A DNA stretch of 64,000 nt from Gammaproteobacteria bacterium (GTDB taxonomy: Bacteria; Pseudomonadota; Gammaproteobacteria; UBA6429; Thiohalophilaceae), in NCBI GenBank assembly GCA_024641475.1, contig JAHECZ010000010.1, positions 1 to 64,000 of the forward strand, in the 5' to 3' direction. Both the position numbers and the translations under genes were made by a program. The stretch's first letter is position 1, and each line of letters starts with the position of its first letter. Of this stretch, positions 35,719 through 45,034 are shown in pieces. Under the pieces are notes generated by a model. The model was not told the origin of the DNA and made no database searches. It was given only the letters and a program-made list of their open reading frames with translations.

Positions 35719-37542
35719 TCAGGCTAACTCACCCTTATAATCTGCAATACCGGCATTGCCAGCACCACCAATGATCTTGGGCGTATTGAACTTCTTGATC
35801 TTCGCGACTTTAACATCACGCAGATATTTCGCCACAGAATCCCAAATCGGTTCACCGGGTGACTGGCTACCTACGGTTGCCCAACCTGCCACCTTATACT
35901 TCTTCTTCGAATCGATCGGTGTGCCATCATCCAGACGCATATCACGAATGCGCGCACCGATCTTGGCGTTAACATCGATGGTATAGTCCATACCACCCAG
36001 GCGCACCATGTCACCACCCTGTTGCTTGTATGGATCGGTGTTGAACAGATTATCCGCCACGTCTTCCAGAATGATCTTGATCTCATCACCCGTCATATCA
36101 CGGGCATAGGTTTCCGGGTACGTGGTGGCGGTTTGATCCATGATGTGTTCCATCGTCACGGTCTGGCCAGGCAGAATAGTCGTGCCCCAACGGAACCCTG
36201 GTGACAGTGAAATTTGTGCATCATTGACAACACGCAATGCGTCACAGATGACTTGATCGAACGTTCCATTGAAATTACCACGTCGATACAGTGCATCACC
36301 TTCCGGATCGGCGATCGCCAGACGCTCGGTTAACTTGGCCAGGTACGGTTTGCGCATCTCGTCGATATACGTGGTCATTTCCTTATCTGCTTCAAGCAGA
36401 TTGGAGAATACCGGTAATAACCGATAACGGAAATCCTGCACCTTGCCGTTACGTACATCCAGTTGCATAAAGCCGAGGAACTTACCGTTGGAACCGGCGT
36501 TGGTCACCAGGGTTTGTCCTGTCGCATTCTTCACCTTCGTCGGCGTGGGTACGCCATCATGTGTATGGCCACCAAAAATAACATCAATACCGGTAACCAC
36601 TTCGGCCATCTTCAAATCCACATCCATGCCATTATGCGAGATCACCACCACCACATCGGCTTTTTCCTTGGTGCGAACTTCATCGACGATGCGTTGCATT
36701 TCCTGATCGCGTATACCGAAAGTCCAGTGTGGAATAAACCGTGAGGGATTGGCTATCGGGGTATACGGGAAGGCCTGGCCAATCACTGCCACACGTACAT
36801 CACCCATTTGTTTAATGGAATACGGTTTGAAGGCACGCTGGCTGCTTTCACTAAAACCGGCAAAATCCGCAAACGGATAGCCCATCAACAATGATTCATC
36901 ATTCACAAAAATATTCTGTGCAACGAAGTCACCCTTGAAGTTTTTCACGTTCTCGATGATTTCCTTGTCGAGATAGGTGAACTCCCAGTGACCGGTCATG
37001 ACATCCACGCCTAACAAGTTACAGGCATTGACCATGTCCTTGCCGCGCGTCCAGTAGGCTGTGCCGGAACCTTGCCAGGTATCACCGCCATCCAGCAGCA
37101 AGGTTTTGGTTGGGCCATGTTCAGCTCGTAATTTTTTGATTAAGGTGCGCAGATGCGCGAAGCCACCCACCTTGCCAAAGGTTTTGGCTGCTTCGTTATA
37201 ATTCAGATAGGAAAAGGCATGCGCTTCGATACTGCCCGGCGCCACACCAAACTGTTTAAGAAATTTATCGCCCACAATGTGCGGAGCGAGGTTTGCCATG
37301 GAAGCGACGCCTAAATTTACGTTCGGTTCACGAAAATAAATTGGCTGTAATTGCGCATGACTGTCGGTAAAGTGCATCAATGACACGTTACCAAATGGCG
37401 CAATGTTATAAAGCTCTTCAGGTTTACGACCAACTGCGTTACTTGCAGTAGTACCTTTTGTTGTTTTGTCACACCCAGGGACTAAACCGGCAGCGGCCGC
37501 AATCCCCATAAGTTGAATAAATTCTCGACGGCTAAGAGACAT
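35719..37542 (-). CDS. soxB: Thiosulfohydrolase SoxB
   Basis: A di-manganese periplasmic enzyme of the Sox pathway that hydrolyses sulfate from SoxYZ-bound thiosulfonate. The Tat signal SRREFIQLMG (4-13) is followed by a Cys-containing lipobox-like VPGC. Metallophosphatase motifs are FTDSHAQLQP, DGGDTWQGSG, GHWEFTY, ISHNGMDVD and GGHTHDGVP. Length is 607 residues. A very strong AGGAGGAG precedes the ATG. Other sox genes are not in the window, so soxB stands apart, as in many sulfur-oxidising gammaproteobacteria. An inverted repeat lies in its promoter region. Confidence 0.96.
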   Translation of the reverse strand: MSLSRREFIQLMGIAAAAGLVPGCDKTTKGTTASNAVGRKPEELYNIAPFGNVSLMHFTDSHAQLQPIYFREPNVNLGVASMANLAPHIVGDKFLKQFGVAPGSIEAHAFSYLNYNEAAKTFGKVGGFAHLRTLIKKLRAEHGPTKTLLLDGGDTWQGSGTAYWTRGKDMVNACNLLGVDVMTGHWEFTYLDKEIIENVKNFKGDFVAQNIFVNDESLLMGYPFADFAGFSESSQRAFKPYSIKQMGDVRVAVIGQAFPYTPIANPSRFIPHWTFGIRDQEMQRIVDEVRTKEKADVVVVISHNGMDVDLKMAEVVTGIDVIFGGHTHDGVPTPTKVKNATGQTLVTNAGSNGKFLGFMQLDVRNGKVQDFRYRLLPVFSNLLEADKEMTTYIDEMRKPYLAKLTERLAIADPEGDALYRRGNFNGTFDQVICDALRVVNDAQISLSPGFRWGTTILPGQTVTMEHIMDQTATTYPETYARDMTGDEIKIILEDVADNLFNTDPYKQQGGDMVRLGGMDYTIDVNAKIGARIRDMRLDDGTPIDSKKKYKVAGWATVGSQSPGEPIWDSVAKYLRDVKVAKIKKFNTPKIIGGAGNAGIADYKGELA

Positions 37543-37587
37543 TCATCTCCTCCTGCATTATTTGTAATTGGACTACTTAGTATGTTT

Positions 37588-37602
37588 GAGTAACGTTTAC
37601 TC
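37588..37602. repeat. Inverted repeat in the soxB upstream region
   Basis: GAGTAA (37588-37593) and TTACTC (37597-37602) form a perfect 6-bp dyad around CGT, 45 bases before the soxB start. The symmetry, size and place fit a transcription-factor operator; the protein that binds it is unknown. Confidence 0.4.
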
Positions 37603-37746
37603 TACTAACCACGTTACCCGGACCGAAGGCGGCATTATGCCACGATAGCGCTCGTGTTTATAACCCTGTAGTTAGCAGGCACTGATGATAATACAAAAGA
37701 ATTCTTTATGGGATAGCCAAAATTAATCAATGAAATCAGGATTATT

Positions 37747-38349
37747 TCACTGACTGCGTTGCTGGTTGCGCCTAAACCAATGAAATACACGAATAAATAA
37801 CAATAAACCCAATGCCAGCACCAGACTGACAGGCCGTGCCGTATCCGCTTTGACTAACCAGAAAAAGTGCAGTACGCCCAGGATCGCAATAATATAGACC
37901 AGTCGATGCAGGCGCACCCAGTTACGCTGCAGTCGCCGTTGCATGGCCTGGGTGGACGTTATCGCCAGGGGCAGCAACAAACTAAAGGCTAACATTCCCA
38001 CGGTAATAAATGGACGTTTGACAATATCTCGCCCGATCTCAGGCCAATCAAAAAATTGATCCAGCCATAGATACGAAGACAAATGCAGTACAGCATAGAA
38101 AAACACAAACAATCCCAGCATACGCCGTAATCGCAGCGGCCAGCTTTGTTGCAAAGCCAGGCGTAGTGGCGTCATCGATAATGTCAGCAACAACAACAGC
38201 AACGCCCATTCACCCAGACTGCGGGTAATTACTTCGATGGGATTTGCGCCGAGTTGATGCTGTACAAAACGCCACGCCTGTATGCCCAACGGGAGCAAAC
38301 ACAGACAAAAAATTACTGCCTTAAGCAGTAGTAGTGTTCGGGAAGACAT
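37747..38349 (-). CDS. msrQ: Heme-binding membrane subunit MsrQ (YedZ)
   Basis: A 200-residue inner-membrane b-type cytochrome that feeds electrons from the quinone pool to MsrP. About six hydrophobic helices are visible; His residues in FFYAVLHLSSYLWLD and WVRLHRLVYIIAILGVLHFFW match the heme ligands of the family. It starts 8 bases after the msrP stop. Confidence 0.94.
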   Translation of the reverse strand: MSSRTLLLLKAVIFCLCLLPLGIQAWRFVQHQLGANPIEVITRSLGEWALLLLLLTLSMTPLRLALQQSWPLRLRRMLGLFVFFYAVLHLSSYLWLDQFFDWPEIGRDIVKRPFITVGMLAFSLLLPLAITSTQAMQRRLQRNWVRLHRLVYIIAILGVLHFFWLVKADTARPVSLVLALGLLLFIRVFHWFRRNQQRSQ

Positions 38350-38357
38350 GCAATGGT

Positions 38358-39287
38358 TTAATAATTCTTACGCAAATCCATGCCAGTATAAAGTTTGGCT
38401 ACCTCATCGGCATAGCCATTGAACATCAGCGTATCGCGTTTGCCAAATTCGCCAATACGCCGCTCACGACGTTGACTCCAGCGCGGGTGATCCACCTGTG
38501 GATTTACGTTGGAATAAAAACCATATTCACTCGGAATGGACTTGGCCCAGGTGGAAACAGGCTGTTGTTCCACCAGACGAATCTTGACAATAGATTTGAT
38601 ACTTTTAAATCCATACTTCCAGGGCACCACCAACCGTAGCGGCGCGCCATTTTGTTTGGGCATGACTTCACCGTATAAACCAACCGCCAGTATCGTCAAA
38701 GGATGCATGGCTTCATCCATGCGTAGCCCTTCCTGATAGGGCCAATCCAGCACACCGCGTTGCTGACCAGTCATTTCTTCAGGACGCTGCAACGAAGTGA
38801 ATTCAACATACTTGGCTTTGGAAGTCGGGGCAAACCGCTTGAGTAAATCACCAAGCGGGAATCCTATCCAGGGGATTACCATCGACCAACCTTCCACGCA
38901 GCGTAAGCGATAGATGCGCTCTTCCAGCGAGTGCGGCTTAAGAATATCTTCGAGAGTAAACACGCCCGGTTTTTTGACTTCCCCTTCAATCGCCACTGAC
39001 CAGGGAGAAACCGTCAGCGCCTGTGCGCGTTCAGCCGGTGTATATTTATCCGTACCAAACTCATAAAAATTATTATAGTGCGTGACATCTTCCAGCGAGG
39101 TTTTCGTTTCCGACACCGTATAGTGCGTCGCTGACGTAAATTTAAGCTGTTTACCTATGGCCGCATTGGCATACAAAGGCGCCAAAGCCAAGCCAGCCGT
39201 GGCTTGCATAAAATGACGCCGCGACTTATACACAGCCTCGGGCGTGATCTCGGTAGCAGAAATGGGCTGCGGCTTTTTGATTAACAT
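38358..39287 (-). CDS. msrP: Protein-methionine-sulfoxide reductase catalytic subunit MsrP (YedY)
   Basis: A periplasmic molybdopterin enzyme that repairs oxidised methionine in envelope proteins. The Tat signal has SRRHFMQA at 22-29. Cys130 in [12 protein letters not shown] is the Mo ligand. The family region [15 protein letters not shown] (here [17 protein letters not shown]) is present. At 309 residues it is a normal length. AAGGAG precedes the ATG. msrQ follows, and soxB is next on the same strand. Confidence 0.96.
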   Translation of the reverse strand: MLIKKPQPISATEITPEAVYKSRRHFMQATAGLALAPLYANAAIGKQLKFTSATHYTVSETKTSLEDVTHYNNFYEFGTDKYTPAERAQALTVSPWSVAIEGEVKKPGVFTLEDILKPHSLEERIYRLRCVEGWSMVIPWIGFPLGDLLKRFAPTSKAKYVEFTSLQRPEEMTGQQRGVLDWPYQEGLRMDEAMHPLTILAVGLYGEVMPKQNGAPLRLVVPWKYGFKSIKSIVKIRLVEQQPVSTWAKSIPSEYGFYSNVNPQVDHPRWSQRRERRIGEFGKRDTLMFNGYADEVAKLYTGMDLRKNY

Positions 39288-39445
39288 GACTTCTCCTTCG
39301 GGTAGAGCACATTAGTTTAGGTGATAACTACAAGACCTGCCGTAACACCATACCCTTACCAGAGAGACATGAAGGTTTACTTGCGGTTCATCGCCATGCC
39401 TTTTACTATTATCCGCATGGTGAATATCAGTATTCAGGAGTTCGC

Positions 39446-40093
39446 GTGAGCACGTCGCCTAACGGCATTGACCTGCCCCAGGGTCCACGTTCCGTGAATA
39501 AAACCATGGTGCAGGTCAGCAAAGCCAAGGGAGAAACCCGCACCTTCGAGATTTTTGACGATAAATATCTCGATGTGACGGTCGATAACCTGTTTGGCCA
39601 GAAAATGTATAACCTCAATCTATGCCTGCTTGAACCCTGGCCGGTGCGGCATCGAGATGTGTCCTGGCGATGGCTACTGGCCATGATCTATTTTTGTATC
39701 GCCACCGTGGCTTATACCATCTACATAGTGAATCACCCCAGCAGCGAAACCATCAGCCGGCTGGTGCCATTTCTGGTGATTTTTGTCCTGTTAACGTTAG
39801 GTTCGTTACTGATGTTTCTGTATCGATCTCCGAATGTTACCGAATTCCGCAGTCGCTATTGCGGCTGTGTCTTAATCAGCCTTATCTACGGCAATCCCGG
39901 CAAAGAGCAATTTAATCAATTTGTCGATGAACTGAAACAACGCATACTACTCGCCAGTCAGGCAGTGCGAATCGACAAACATCGCATGCTTATCAATGAA
40001 ATCACCAAGTTACGCAAACTGCGCACCGACGGCATTATCAGTGAACGCGAATATGTTGCGGCTTCCCGACGCGTTCCTAACATGCGAATTTAA
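39446..40093 (+). CDS. Two-helix membrane protein of unknown function
   Basis: A 215-residue protein. An N-terminal soluble part (about 1-72, with KGETRTFEIFDDKYLDVTVDNL cut here to KGETRTFEIF) precedes two membrane helices (about 76-94 and 106-125). A C-terminal cytoplasmic part carries a helical, Lys/Arg-rich stretch (LINEITKLRKLRTDGIISEREY), similar to a short SHOCT-like motif. The start is GTG at 39446 with CAGGAG 5 bases away. It is divergent from msrP. I do not recognise the family. Confidence 0.75.
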   Translation: MSTSPNGIDLPQGPRSVNKTMVQVSKAKGETRTFEIFDDKYLDVTVDNLFGQKMYNLNLCLLEPWPVRHRDVSWRWLLAMIYFCIATVAYTIYIVNHPSSETISRLVPFLVIFVLLTLGSLLMFLYRSPNVTEFRSRYCGCVLISLIYGNPGKEQFNQFVDELKQRILLASQAVRIDKHRMLINEITKLRKLRTDGIISEREYVAASRRVPNMRI

Positions 40094-40096
40094 CTG

Positions 40097-41029
40097 TTAG
40101 AAATTTGCTTGCTCGACTTCCAGATAGGCGCGATTGATATTACCCCCCATAAATTCGTCATAGTTGTGCAGCTTTTGCCATTCGGATAAATCCAGGCTCT
40201 TGCGCACTTCACTGTCAGTCAAGCCTTGTTTATAACCCGCTTCCACTCCCTGGTAAAATTTATCCAGCATGGCATGGTACTGCGTGAATTGCGTTTTATT
40301 CATCAGCGGACCATGCCCGGGAATAATTTTATTAAAATCGGCTTGCTGAATTGCAGCCAGCGTCCCCAGCCAACTTTTGACATTCGCATCCCTGAATTGC
40401 GGCGTTTCATCATGCACGACAATATCACCGCTGAGTAACACTTTTTCATTCGGCAGATACACCATTAAATCCCCTGCGGTATGAGAATGGTGCGGCAGCC
40501 ATAACTGCAATTTCACTCCCTGCAAAGTGATGTCGTTACGACTATCTGCCGGGTAGGTTTTATTCGCCAGCACCGGATGAGTATTCGGAAATTTCATACC
40601 AGTCAAATTCTCCACGATGCCAATCCATTCCAGCGCGGTAGTATCCAGTGCTTCCCGACACTTGGCAGAACTAATAACTTCTGCGCCCGGAAACGCAATA
40701 TTGCCCAAGGTGTGGTCACCGTGATGATGGGTATTGATGATATGGGTTACCGGTTTGGTGCTGATGGTTTTAATCGTCCTGGCAAGATGGTGACCAATTT
40801 TATCGGTAAATCCGGTATCGACTACAATCAGACCTTTATCACCAATAATCAGCGTGCTATTTACCATGTAACCCTGATTGTGTTTATCCGGCAACCCAAT
40901 AGGGCCAAGCAAGGCATAGACACGATCGCTGATTTTTTCCACCTTGACGGCGGGTAATGACGCGGCCTGCACAATAGACGGAAACAGTACGGCACACATG
41001 CTCACCAGCAAGATTTTATTGACCCGCAT
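40097..41029 (-). CDS. Periplasmic MBL-fold metallohydrolase, SoxH-like
   Basis: A 310-residue exported metallohydrolase. A signal peptide (about 1-22) is followed by the zinc motif HHHGDH at 101-106, then HSHTAGD, LLSGDIVVHDE and IPGHGPLM. The pattern resembles the SoxH/quinoprotein-relay type of periplasmic MBL enzyme found near sulfur-oxidation genes, and soxB is about 2.5 kb away. Activity is not known. GGAGGAG precedes the ATG. It ends 3 bases from the stop of the convergent two-helix gene. Confidence 0.82.
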   Translation of the reverse strand: MRVNKILLVSMCAVLFPSIVQAASLPAVKVEKISDRVYALLGPIGLPDKHNQGYMVNSTLIIGDKGLIVVDTGFTDKIGHHLARTIKTISTKPVTHIINTHHHGDHTLGNIAFPGAEVISSAKCREALDTTALEWIGIVENLTGMKFPNTHPVLANKTYPADSRNDITLQGVKLQLWLPHHSHTAGDLMVYLPNEKVLLSGDIVVHDETPQFRDANVKSWLGTLAAIQQADFNKIIPGHGPLMNKTQFTQYHAMLDKFYQGVEAGYKQGLTDSEVRKSLDLSEWQKLHNYDEFMGGNINRAYLEVEQANF

Positions 41030-41090
41030 ATACGTTCTCCTCCGTTATCACCATAAGCTTAGAAGGTCGCGCGCAAACGTCAATCACAAC

Positions 41091-42200
41091 TTAATTTACC
41101 AAGGCACGACACATATCCTGCCAGGCGCGCAGGGAAAACAAGCCACGATGATGAAAGAAAATGGTTTGTGCCAGATTGCGGAATAATGGCTGGCGTAATA
41201 TACGGTCATAGCTGCGATTCGATGGCGCGAACCGATCCAGCATCGCGCGTAACTGACGTTTGTAAAAATAGCCCGGCTGCATTTTACGAATCACACGTTC
41301 AGGTGAATCACCACCTTCGATCAAATGCGCCGCAATGGCTTCACCGGCAACGTGACCGATATCCAGCGAAGGATGAATCCCACCGGCGGTCAATGGCGAC
41401 ACCATTCCCGCTGCATCACCCAGCAATAATACCGGCCCGCGCGCCATCGGCGTGACCAGGCCACCGCACGGGATCAAACCGCCACGCCGTGATACGACCT
41501 GTGCAGCCGACAAATCAAATAAACGACCCAGCTTGGCGATAAACCGATCCAGATCCGGCATGGCCGGCCAGCGCACCGCCAAGCCGATTTGATGCACACC
41601 CACGCCCGGCACAACCCATGCGATATATCCCGGCGCCAGCTCGGCATCGAGAAACACATGCAGGCGATCGGCATCGACACCGCTGATCCCGGCCATCTCC
41701 ACTTCAACACCAAAAATAAATTGTTTATTCACGCCTAATTGAAAATTACGTGCCACCCGTGAACGCGCCCCATCACAACCCACCAGATAACGGCATTGCA
41801 GATTATGTCGGGCGATCCGCACCTGCAGTCCTTCCAGTTGCGCACTGGTATAAAGCGAACGGGTCTGTATCCTCGCACCCGCCGCACGCGCTTCCATAGC
41901 CAGCCAATCCAGACAAGCGCCGGTATCGGTGGCCATAAAATAATAATCAGGGGAAGTTAAATCGATTGAATCGAGAGAAGGACTGTAGAGCCGTACACCG
42001 TTTATCCGGCGCGTCATACTGGCAGGGAAATTCCAGGCTTCGGCGACTTCTTTAACCAGGATACCGGTGGTATGCGGTGATGCCCCCGGACGGGATTTGC
42101 GTTCCAATACCAACGTATCAATGCCGTGACTCGCTGCGGCCTTTGCACAAGCCAGTCCGGCAAAACCCGCGCCCACCACCACCAAATCATGACGTGCCAT
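41091..42200 (-). CDS. FAD-dependent oxidoreductase, geranylgeranyl-reductase-like
   Basis: A 369-residue flavoprotein with the Rossmann motif GAGFAG (10-15), the middle GCDGARSRVARNF motif and GDAAGMVSPLTAGGIHPSLD near the C-terminus, the FAD site of the geranylgeranyl reductase/FixC group. The substrate cannot be told from sequence. Translation may be controlled by RNA structure: a hairpin at the start buries the GGAGAG Shine-Dalgarno (see separate entry). Confidence 0.85.
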   Translation of the reverse strand: MARHDLVVVGAGFAGLACAKAAASHGIDTLVLERKSRPGASPHTTGILVKEVAEAWNFPASMTRRINGVRLYSPSLDSIDLTSPDYYFMATDTGACLDWLAMEARAAGARIQTRSLYTSAQLEGLQVRIARHNLQCRYLVGCDGARSRVARNFQLGVNKQFIFGVEVEMAGISGVDADRLHVFLDAELAPGYIAWVVPGVGVHQIGLAVRWPAMPDLDRFIAKLGRLFDLSAAQVVSRRGGLIPCGGLVTPMARGPVLLLGDAAGMVSPLTAGGIHPSLDIGHVAGEAIAAHLIEGGDSPERVIRKMQPGYFYKRQLRAMLDRFAPSNRSYDRILRQPLFRNLAQTIFFHHRGLFSLRAWQDMCRALVN

Positions 42201-42203
42201 GTT

Positions 42204-42234
42204 GCTCTCTCCGTAACGTGAATACGCAGAGAGC
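42204..42234 (-). promoter_or_regulatory. RBS-sequestering hairpin before the FAD oxidoreductase gene
   Basis: GCTCTCT (42204-42210) and CGTA pair with TACG and AGAGAGC (42223-42234), leaving one C-C mismatch and a 7-base loop. On the minus strand the 3' arm is CGGAGAGC, whose GGAGAG is the Shine-Dalgarno of the gene that starts at 42200. Eleven paired bases so placed would block ribosome entry until melted. Thermosensor or protein-controlled switch are both possible. Confidence 0.55.
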
Positions 42235-42309
42235 CTAACAATCGCTCACACTGGTTAATAGTTCAAATCAGAAACTATCGTGAACGATCATTTTTTGTCA
42301 TTATTCAAT

Positions 42310-44907
42310 TTATGCGGCGGCGAGTTTCTTTGTGCTCTTTTTGAAAGCGAAGTGTTCACGTTCGAAATCCACTTCAATGATATCGCCCGGCAGGAATTTG
42401 CCAGAGAGAATATCCTGCGCGAGTGGATTCTCCACGCTTTGTTGAATAGCACGTTTCAGCGGCCGCGCTCCGTACACCGGATCAAAACCGGCTTCACCGA
42501 GTTTATCCAATGCCCGCTCGGACAATTCCAGACCCAGATGCCGATCCTTGAGGCGTTTGCGCAGATACTCGAACTGTATCGAAGTAATCGCGCGGATCTG
42601 CTCCCGACCCAGTGGATGGAACACCACCACTTCGTCGATACGGTTGATGAACTCCGGACGGAAATGTTGCGACACCACATTCATCACCGCCGCTTTCATT
42701 TTGCCGTACTGCTCTTCGGTGGACATTTCCTGTATCAATTGCGAGCCGAGATTCGACGTCATCACGATCACGGTATTGCGAAAATCCACCGTGCGGCCCT
42801 GACCATCGGTCAGGCGACCGTCATCCAACACTTGCAATAACACATTGAATACATCCGGGTGCGCTTTCTCGACTTCATCGAGCAGGATCACCGCATAGGG
42901 TTTACGCCGTACCGCTTCGGTGAGATAACCGCCTTCCTCGTAGCCGACATAGCCTGGCGGTGCACCGATCAACCGTGCCACGGAATGTTTTTCCATGAAC
43001 TCCGACATATCGATGCGCACCATGGCTTCTTCGGTATCGAAGAGGAATTCGGCCAACGCCTTGGTCAATTCGGTTTTGCCGACACCCGTCGGACCTAAAA
43101 ACAGAAATGAACCACTGGGACGATTGGGATCAGACAATCCGGCGCGAGCGCGACGAATCGCATCGGCTACCGATTTCAACGCTTCTTTTTGCCCGACAAC
43201 GCGCTTATTCAATGCCTCTTCCATACGCAGCAATTTATCGCGTTCACCTTCGAGCATTTTAGTTACCGGAATACCGGTCCACTTCGATACGACTTCGGCA
43301 ATTTCTTCCTCGGTGACTTTATTGCGGAGTAATTTGGTTTCCAGCATTTCCGCCTGGGATGCCATATCCAGTTGCTTTTCCAGCGCCGGAATACGACCAT
43401 ATTGCAATTCTGACATGCGGGTCAGATCACCGGCACGGCGCGCGGTTTCCAGTTCAATACGCACACGATCCAGTTCTTCCTTGATGTGCTGCGTCCCCTG
43501 TAACGCCGCTTTCTCGGCGCTCCAGATTTCCTCGAGATCTTTATACTCGCGCTCGAGTTTATCGATTTCATCCGAAAGCTTTTCCAGACGTTTCTTCGAG
43601 GCCTCATCGGTTTCTTTTTTCAACGCTTCACGTTCAATCTTTAATTGAATCAGGCGCCGATCCAGTTTATCCATCGTCTCCGGCTTGGAATCGATTTCCA
43701 TGCGAATACGGCTGGCGGCTTCATCGATCAGATCGATGGCCTTGTCCGGTAGTTGCCGATCGGTAATGTAACGGTGCGACAGCATCGCCGCGGCGACGAT
43801 CGCAGGATCAGTGATATCCACACCATGATGCACTTCGTATTTTTCTTTCAGACCACGCAGAATGGCGATGGTGTCTTCCACATTCGGTTCATTCACCAGC
43901 ACTTTCTGGAAGCGTCGTTCCAGTGCTGCATCTTTCTCGATGTACTTACGGTACTCATCCAGCGTGGTGGCGCCGATGCAATGTAATTCGCCACGCGCCA
44001 ACGCCGGTTTCAACATATTGCCCGCATCCATCGCGCCTTCAGCCTTACCGGCGCCGACCATGGTATGAATCTCATCGATAAACAAAATGATCTGGCCTTC
44101 CTGTTTGGCGAGATCGTTGATCACCGCCTTGAGACGTTCTTCGAATTCACCACGAAACTTGGCGCCAGCGAGTAATGATCCCATGTCCAGAGACAACACG
44201 CGTTTGCCTTTTAAACCTTCGGGTACTTCACCGTTGACGACACGCTGCGCCAGACCTTCGACGATGGCGGTTTTACCTACGCCAGGTTCGCCAATGATCA
44301 CCGGATTGTTTTTGGTACGCCGTTGCAGGATTTGCACGACGCGGCGAATTTCATCGTCACGGCCAATGACCGGATCGAGCTTGCCCTGTTCGGCGCGCTC
44401 GGTAATATCGATGGTGTATTTTTCCAACGACTGCCGCTGTTCCTCGGCATTCGGATCATCAATTTTCTGTCCACCGCGCACTTGTTCAATGGCTTTTTCC
44501 AATGCAGACGTTTTCGCGCCAGCCTTGCGCAAGATCGTGCCGACTTCGCCTTTGTCATCAATGATTGCGAGTACGAATAATTCACTGGCGATGTATTGAT
44601 CTTTACGCTGTTGCGCTAATTTATCGGTGACATTGAGCAAGCGTGCGAGATCATTCGAGATATGCAGATCACCCTGACTACCGCTGACAACGGGCAAACG
44701 CTCCATGGCTTCGCCCAATTGCGAGCGCAGCAGATTCACATTCACACCGGATAACCCCAGCAGATGCCGCACTGAACCTCCCTGTTGATCCAGCATGGCA
44801 ATTAACACATGCACCGGTTCGACAAATTGATGATCGCGGCCAATGGCCAGACTTTGTGCTTCCTGCAGGGCCATCTGAAATTTACTGGTTAATTTGTCCA
44901 TGCGCAT
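42310..44907 (-). CDS. clpB: Protein disaggregase ClpB
   Basis: The Hsp100 disaggregase that threads proteins out of aggregates with DnaK. At 865 residues it has the two-repeat Clp N-domain, a first AAA+ domain with Walker A GEPGVGKT, the long coiled-coil middle domain (about 410-530), and a second AAA+ domain with [20 protein letters not shown] is a typical ClpB start; GAGGAAG precedes it. A sigma-32 promoter lies upstream. Confidence 0.98.
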   Translation of the reverse strand: MRMDKLTSKFQMALQEAQSLAIGRDHQFVEPVHVLIAMLDQQGGSVRHLLGLSGVNVNLLRSQLGEAMERLPVVSGSQGDLHISNDLARLLNVTDKLAQQRKDQYIASELFVLAIIDDKGEVGTILRKAGAKTSALEKAIEQVRGGQKIDDPNAEEQRQSLEKYTIDITERAEQGKLDPVIGRDDEIRRVVQILQRRTKNNPVIIGEPGVGKTAIVEGLAQRVVNGEVPEGLKGKRVLSLDMGSLLAGAKFRGEFEERLKAVINDLAKQEGQIILFIDEIHTMVGAGKAEGAMDAGNMLKPALARGELHCIGATTLDEYRKYIEKDAALERRFQKVLVNEPNVEDTIAILRGLKEKYEVHHGVDITDPAIVAAAMLSHRYITDRQLPDKAIDLIDEAASRIRMEIDSKPETMDKLDRRLIQLKIEREALKKETDEASKKRLEKLSDEIDKLEREYKDLEEIWSAEKAALQGTQHIKEELDRVRIELETARRAGDLTRMSELQYGRIPALEKQLDMASQAEMLETKLLRNKVTEEEIAEVVSKWTGIPVTKMLEGERDKLLRMEEALNKRVVGQKEALKSVADAIRRARAGLSDPNRPSGSFLFLGPTGVGKTELTKALAEFLFDTEEAMVRIDMSEFMEKHSVARLIGAPPGYVGYEEGGYLTEAVRRKPYAVILLDEVEKAHPDVFNVLLQVLDDGRLTDGQGRTVDFRNTVIVMTSNLGSQLIQEMSTEEQYGKMKAAVMNVVSQHFRPEFINRIDEVVVFHPLGREQIRAITSIQFEYLRKRLKDRHLGLELSERALDKLGEAGFDPVYGARPLKRAIQQSVENPLAQDILSGKFLPGDIIEVDFEREHFAFKKSTKKLAAA

Positions 44908-44949
44908 AAACGGGCTTCCTCAAAGGGTTAATCACTCTTGTTGTTCCGT

Positions 44950-44977
44950 TAATAGGGATAAGCAGCCTACTTTCAAG
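44950..44977 (-). promoter_or_regulatory. Sigma-32 (heat-shock) promoter of clpB
   Basis: On the minus strand CTTGAAA (44977-44971), a 13-base spacer and CCCTATTA (44957-44950) match the sigma-32 consensus CTTGAAA-N13/15-CCCCATnT closely. It ends 42 bases before the clpB ATG, a normal leader length. Confidence 0.88.
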
Positions 44978-44986
44978 CATAGGCGA

Positions 44987-45016
44987 AACTTGCCTTGATG
45001 TAAGACAAGTTTTGCG
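44987..45016 (-). terminator. Hairpin after the glutamate-synthase-like gene
   Basis: On the minus strand AAACTTG, a U-G wobble and CTT pair with AAG and CAAGTTT around a 5-base loop. It follows the stop of the glutamate-synthase-like gene by about 20 bases and precedes the clpB promoter. There is only a short T-run, so termination may be weak. Confidence 0.5.
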
Positions 45017-45034
45017 GCGTATGTATGACTTCGC

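Noticed and set aside
42277..42296. ATCGT-GA-ACGAT followed by T6 after clpB, as a terminator
   Set aside because: The T-run is on the plus strand where no gene ends, and the stem is only 5 bp; on the clpB strand it does not fit.
42995..43648. Plus-strand Ser-rich frame of 217 codons opposite clpB
   Set aside because: It is a reverse reading of the clpB middle domain, with no start signal or homology.
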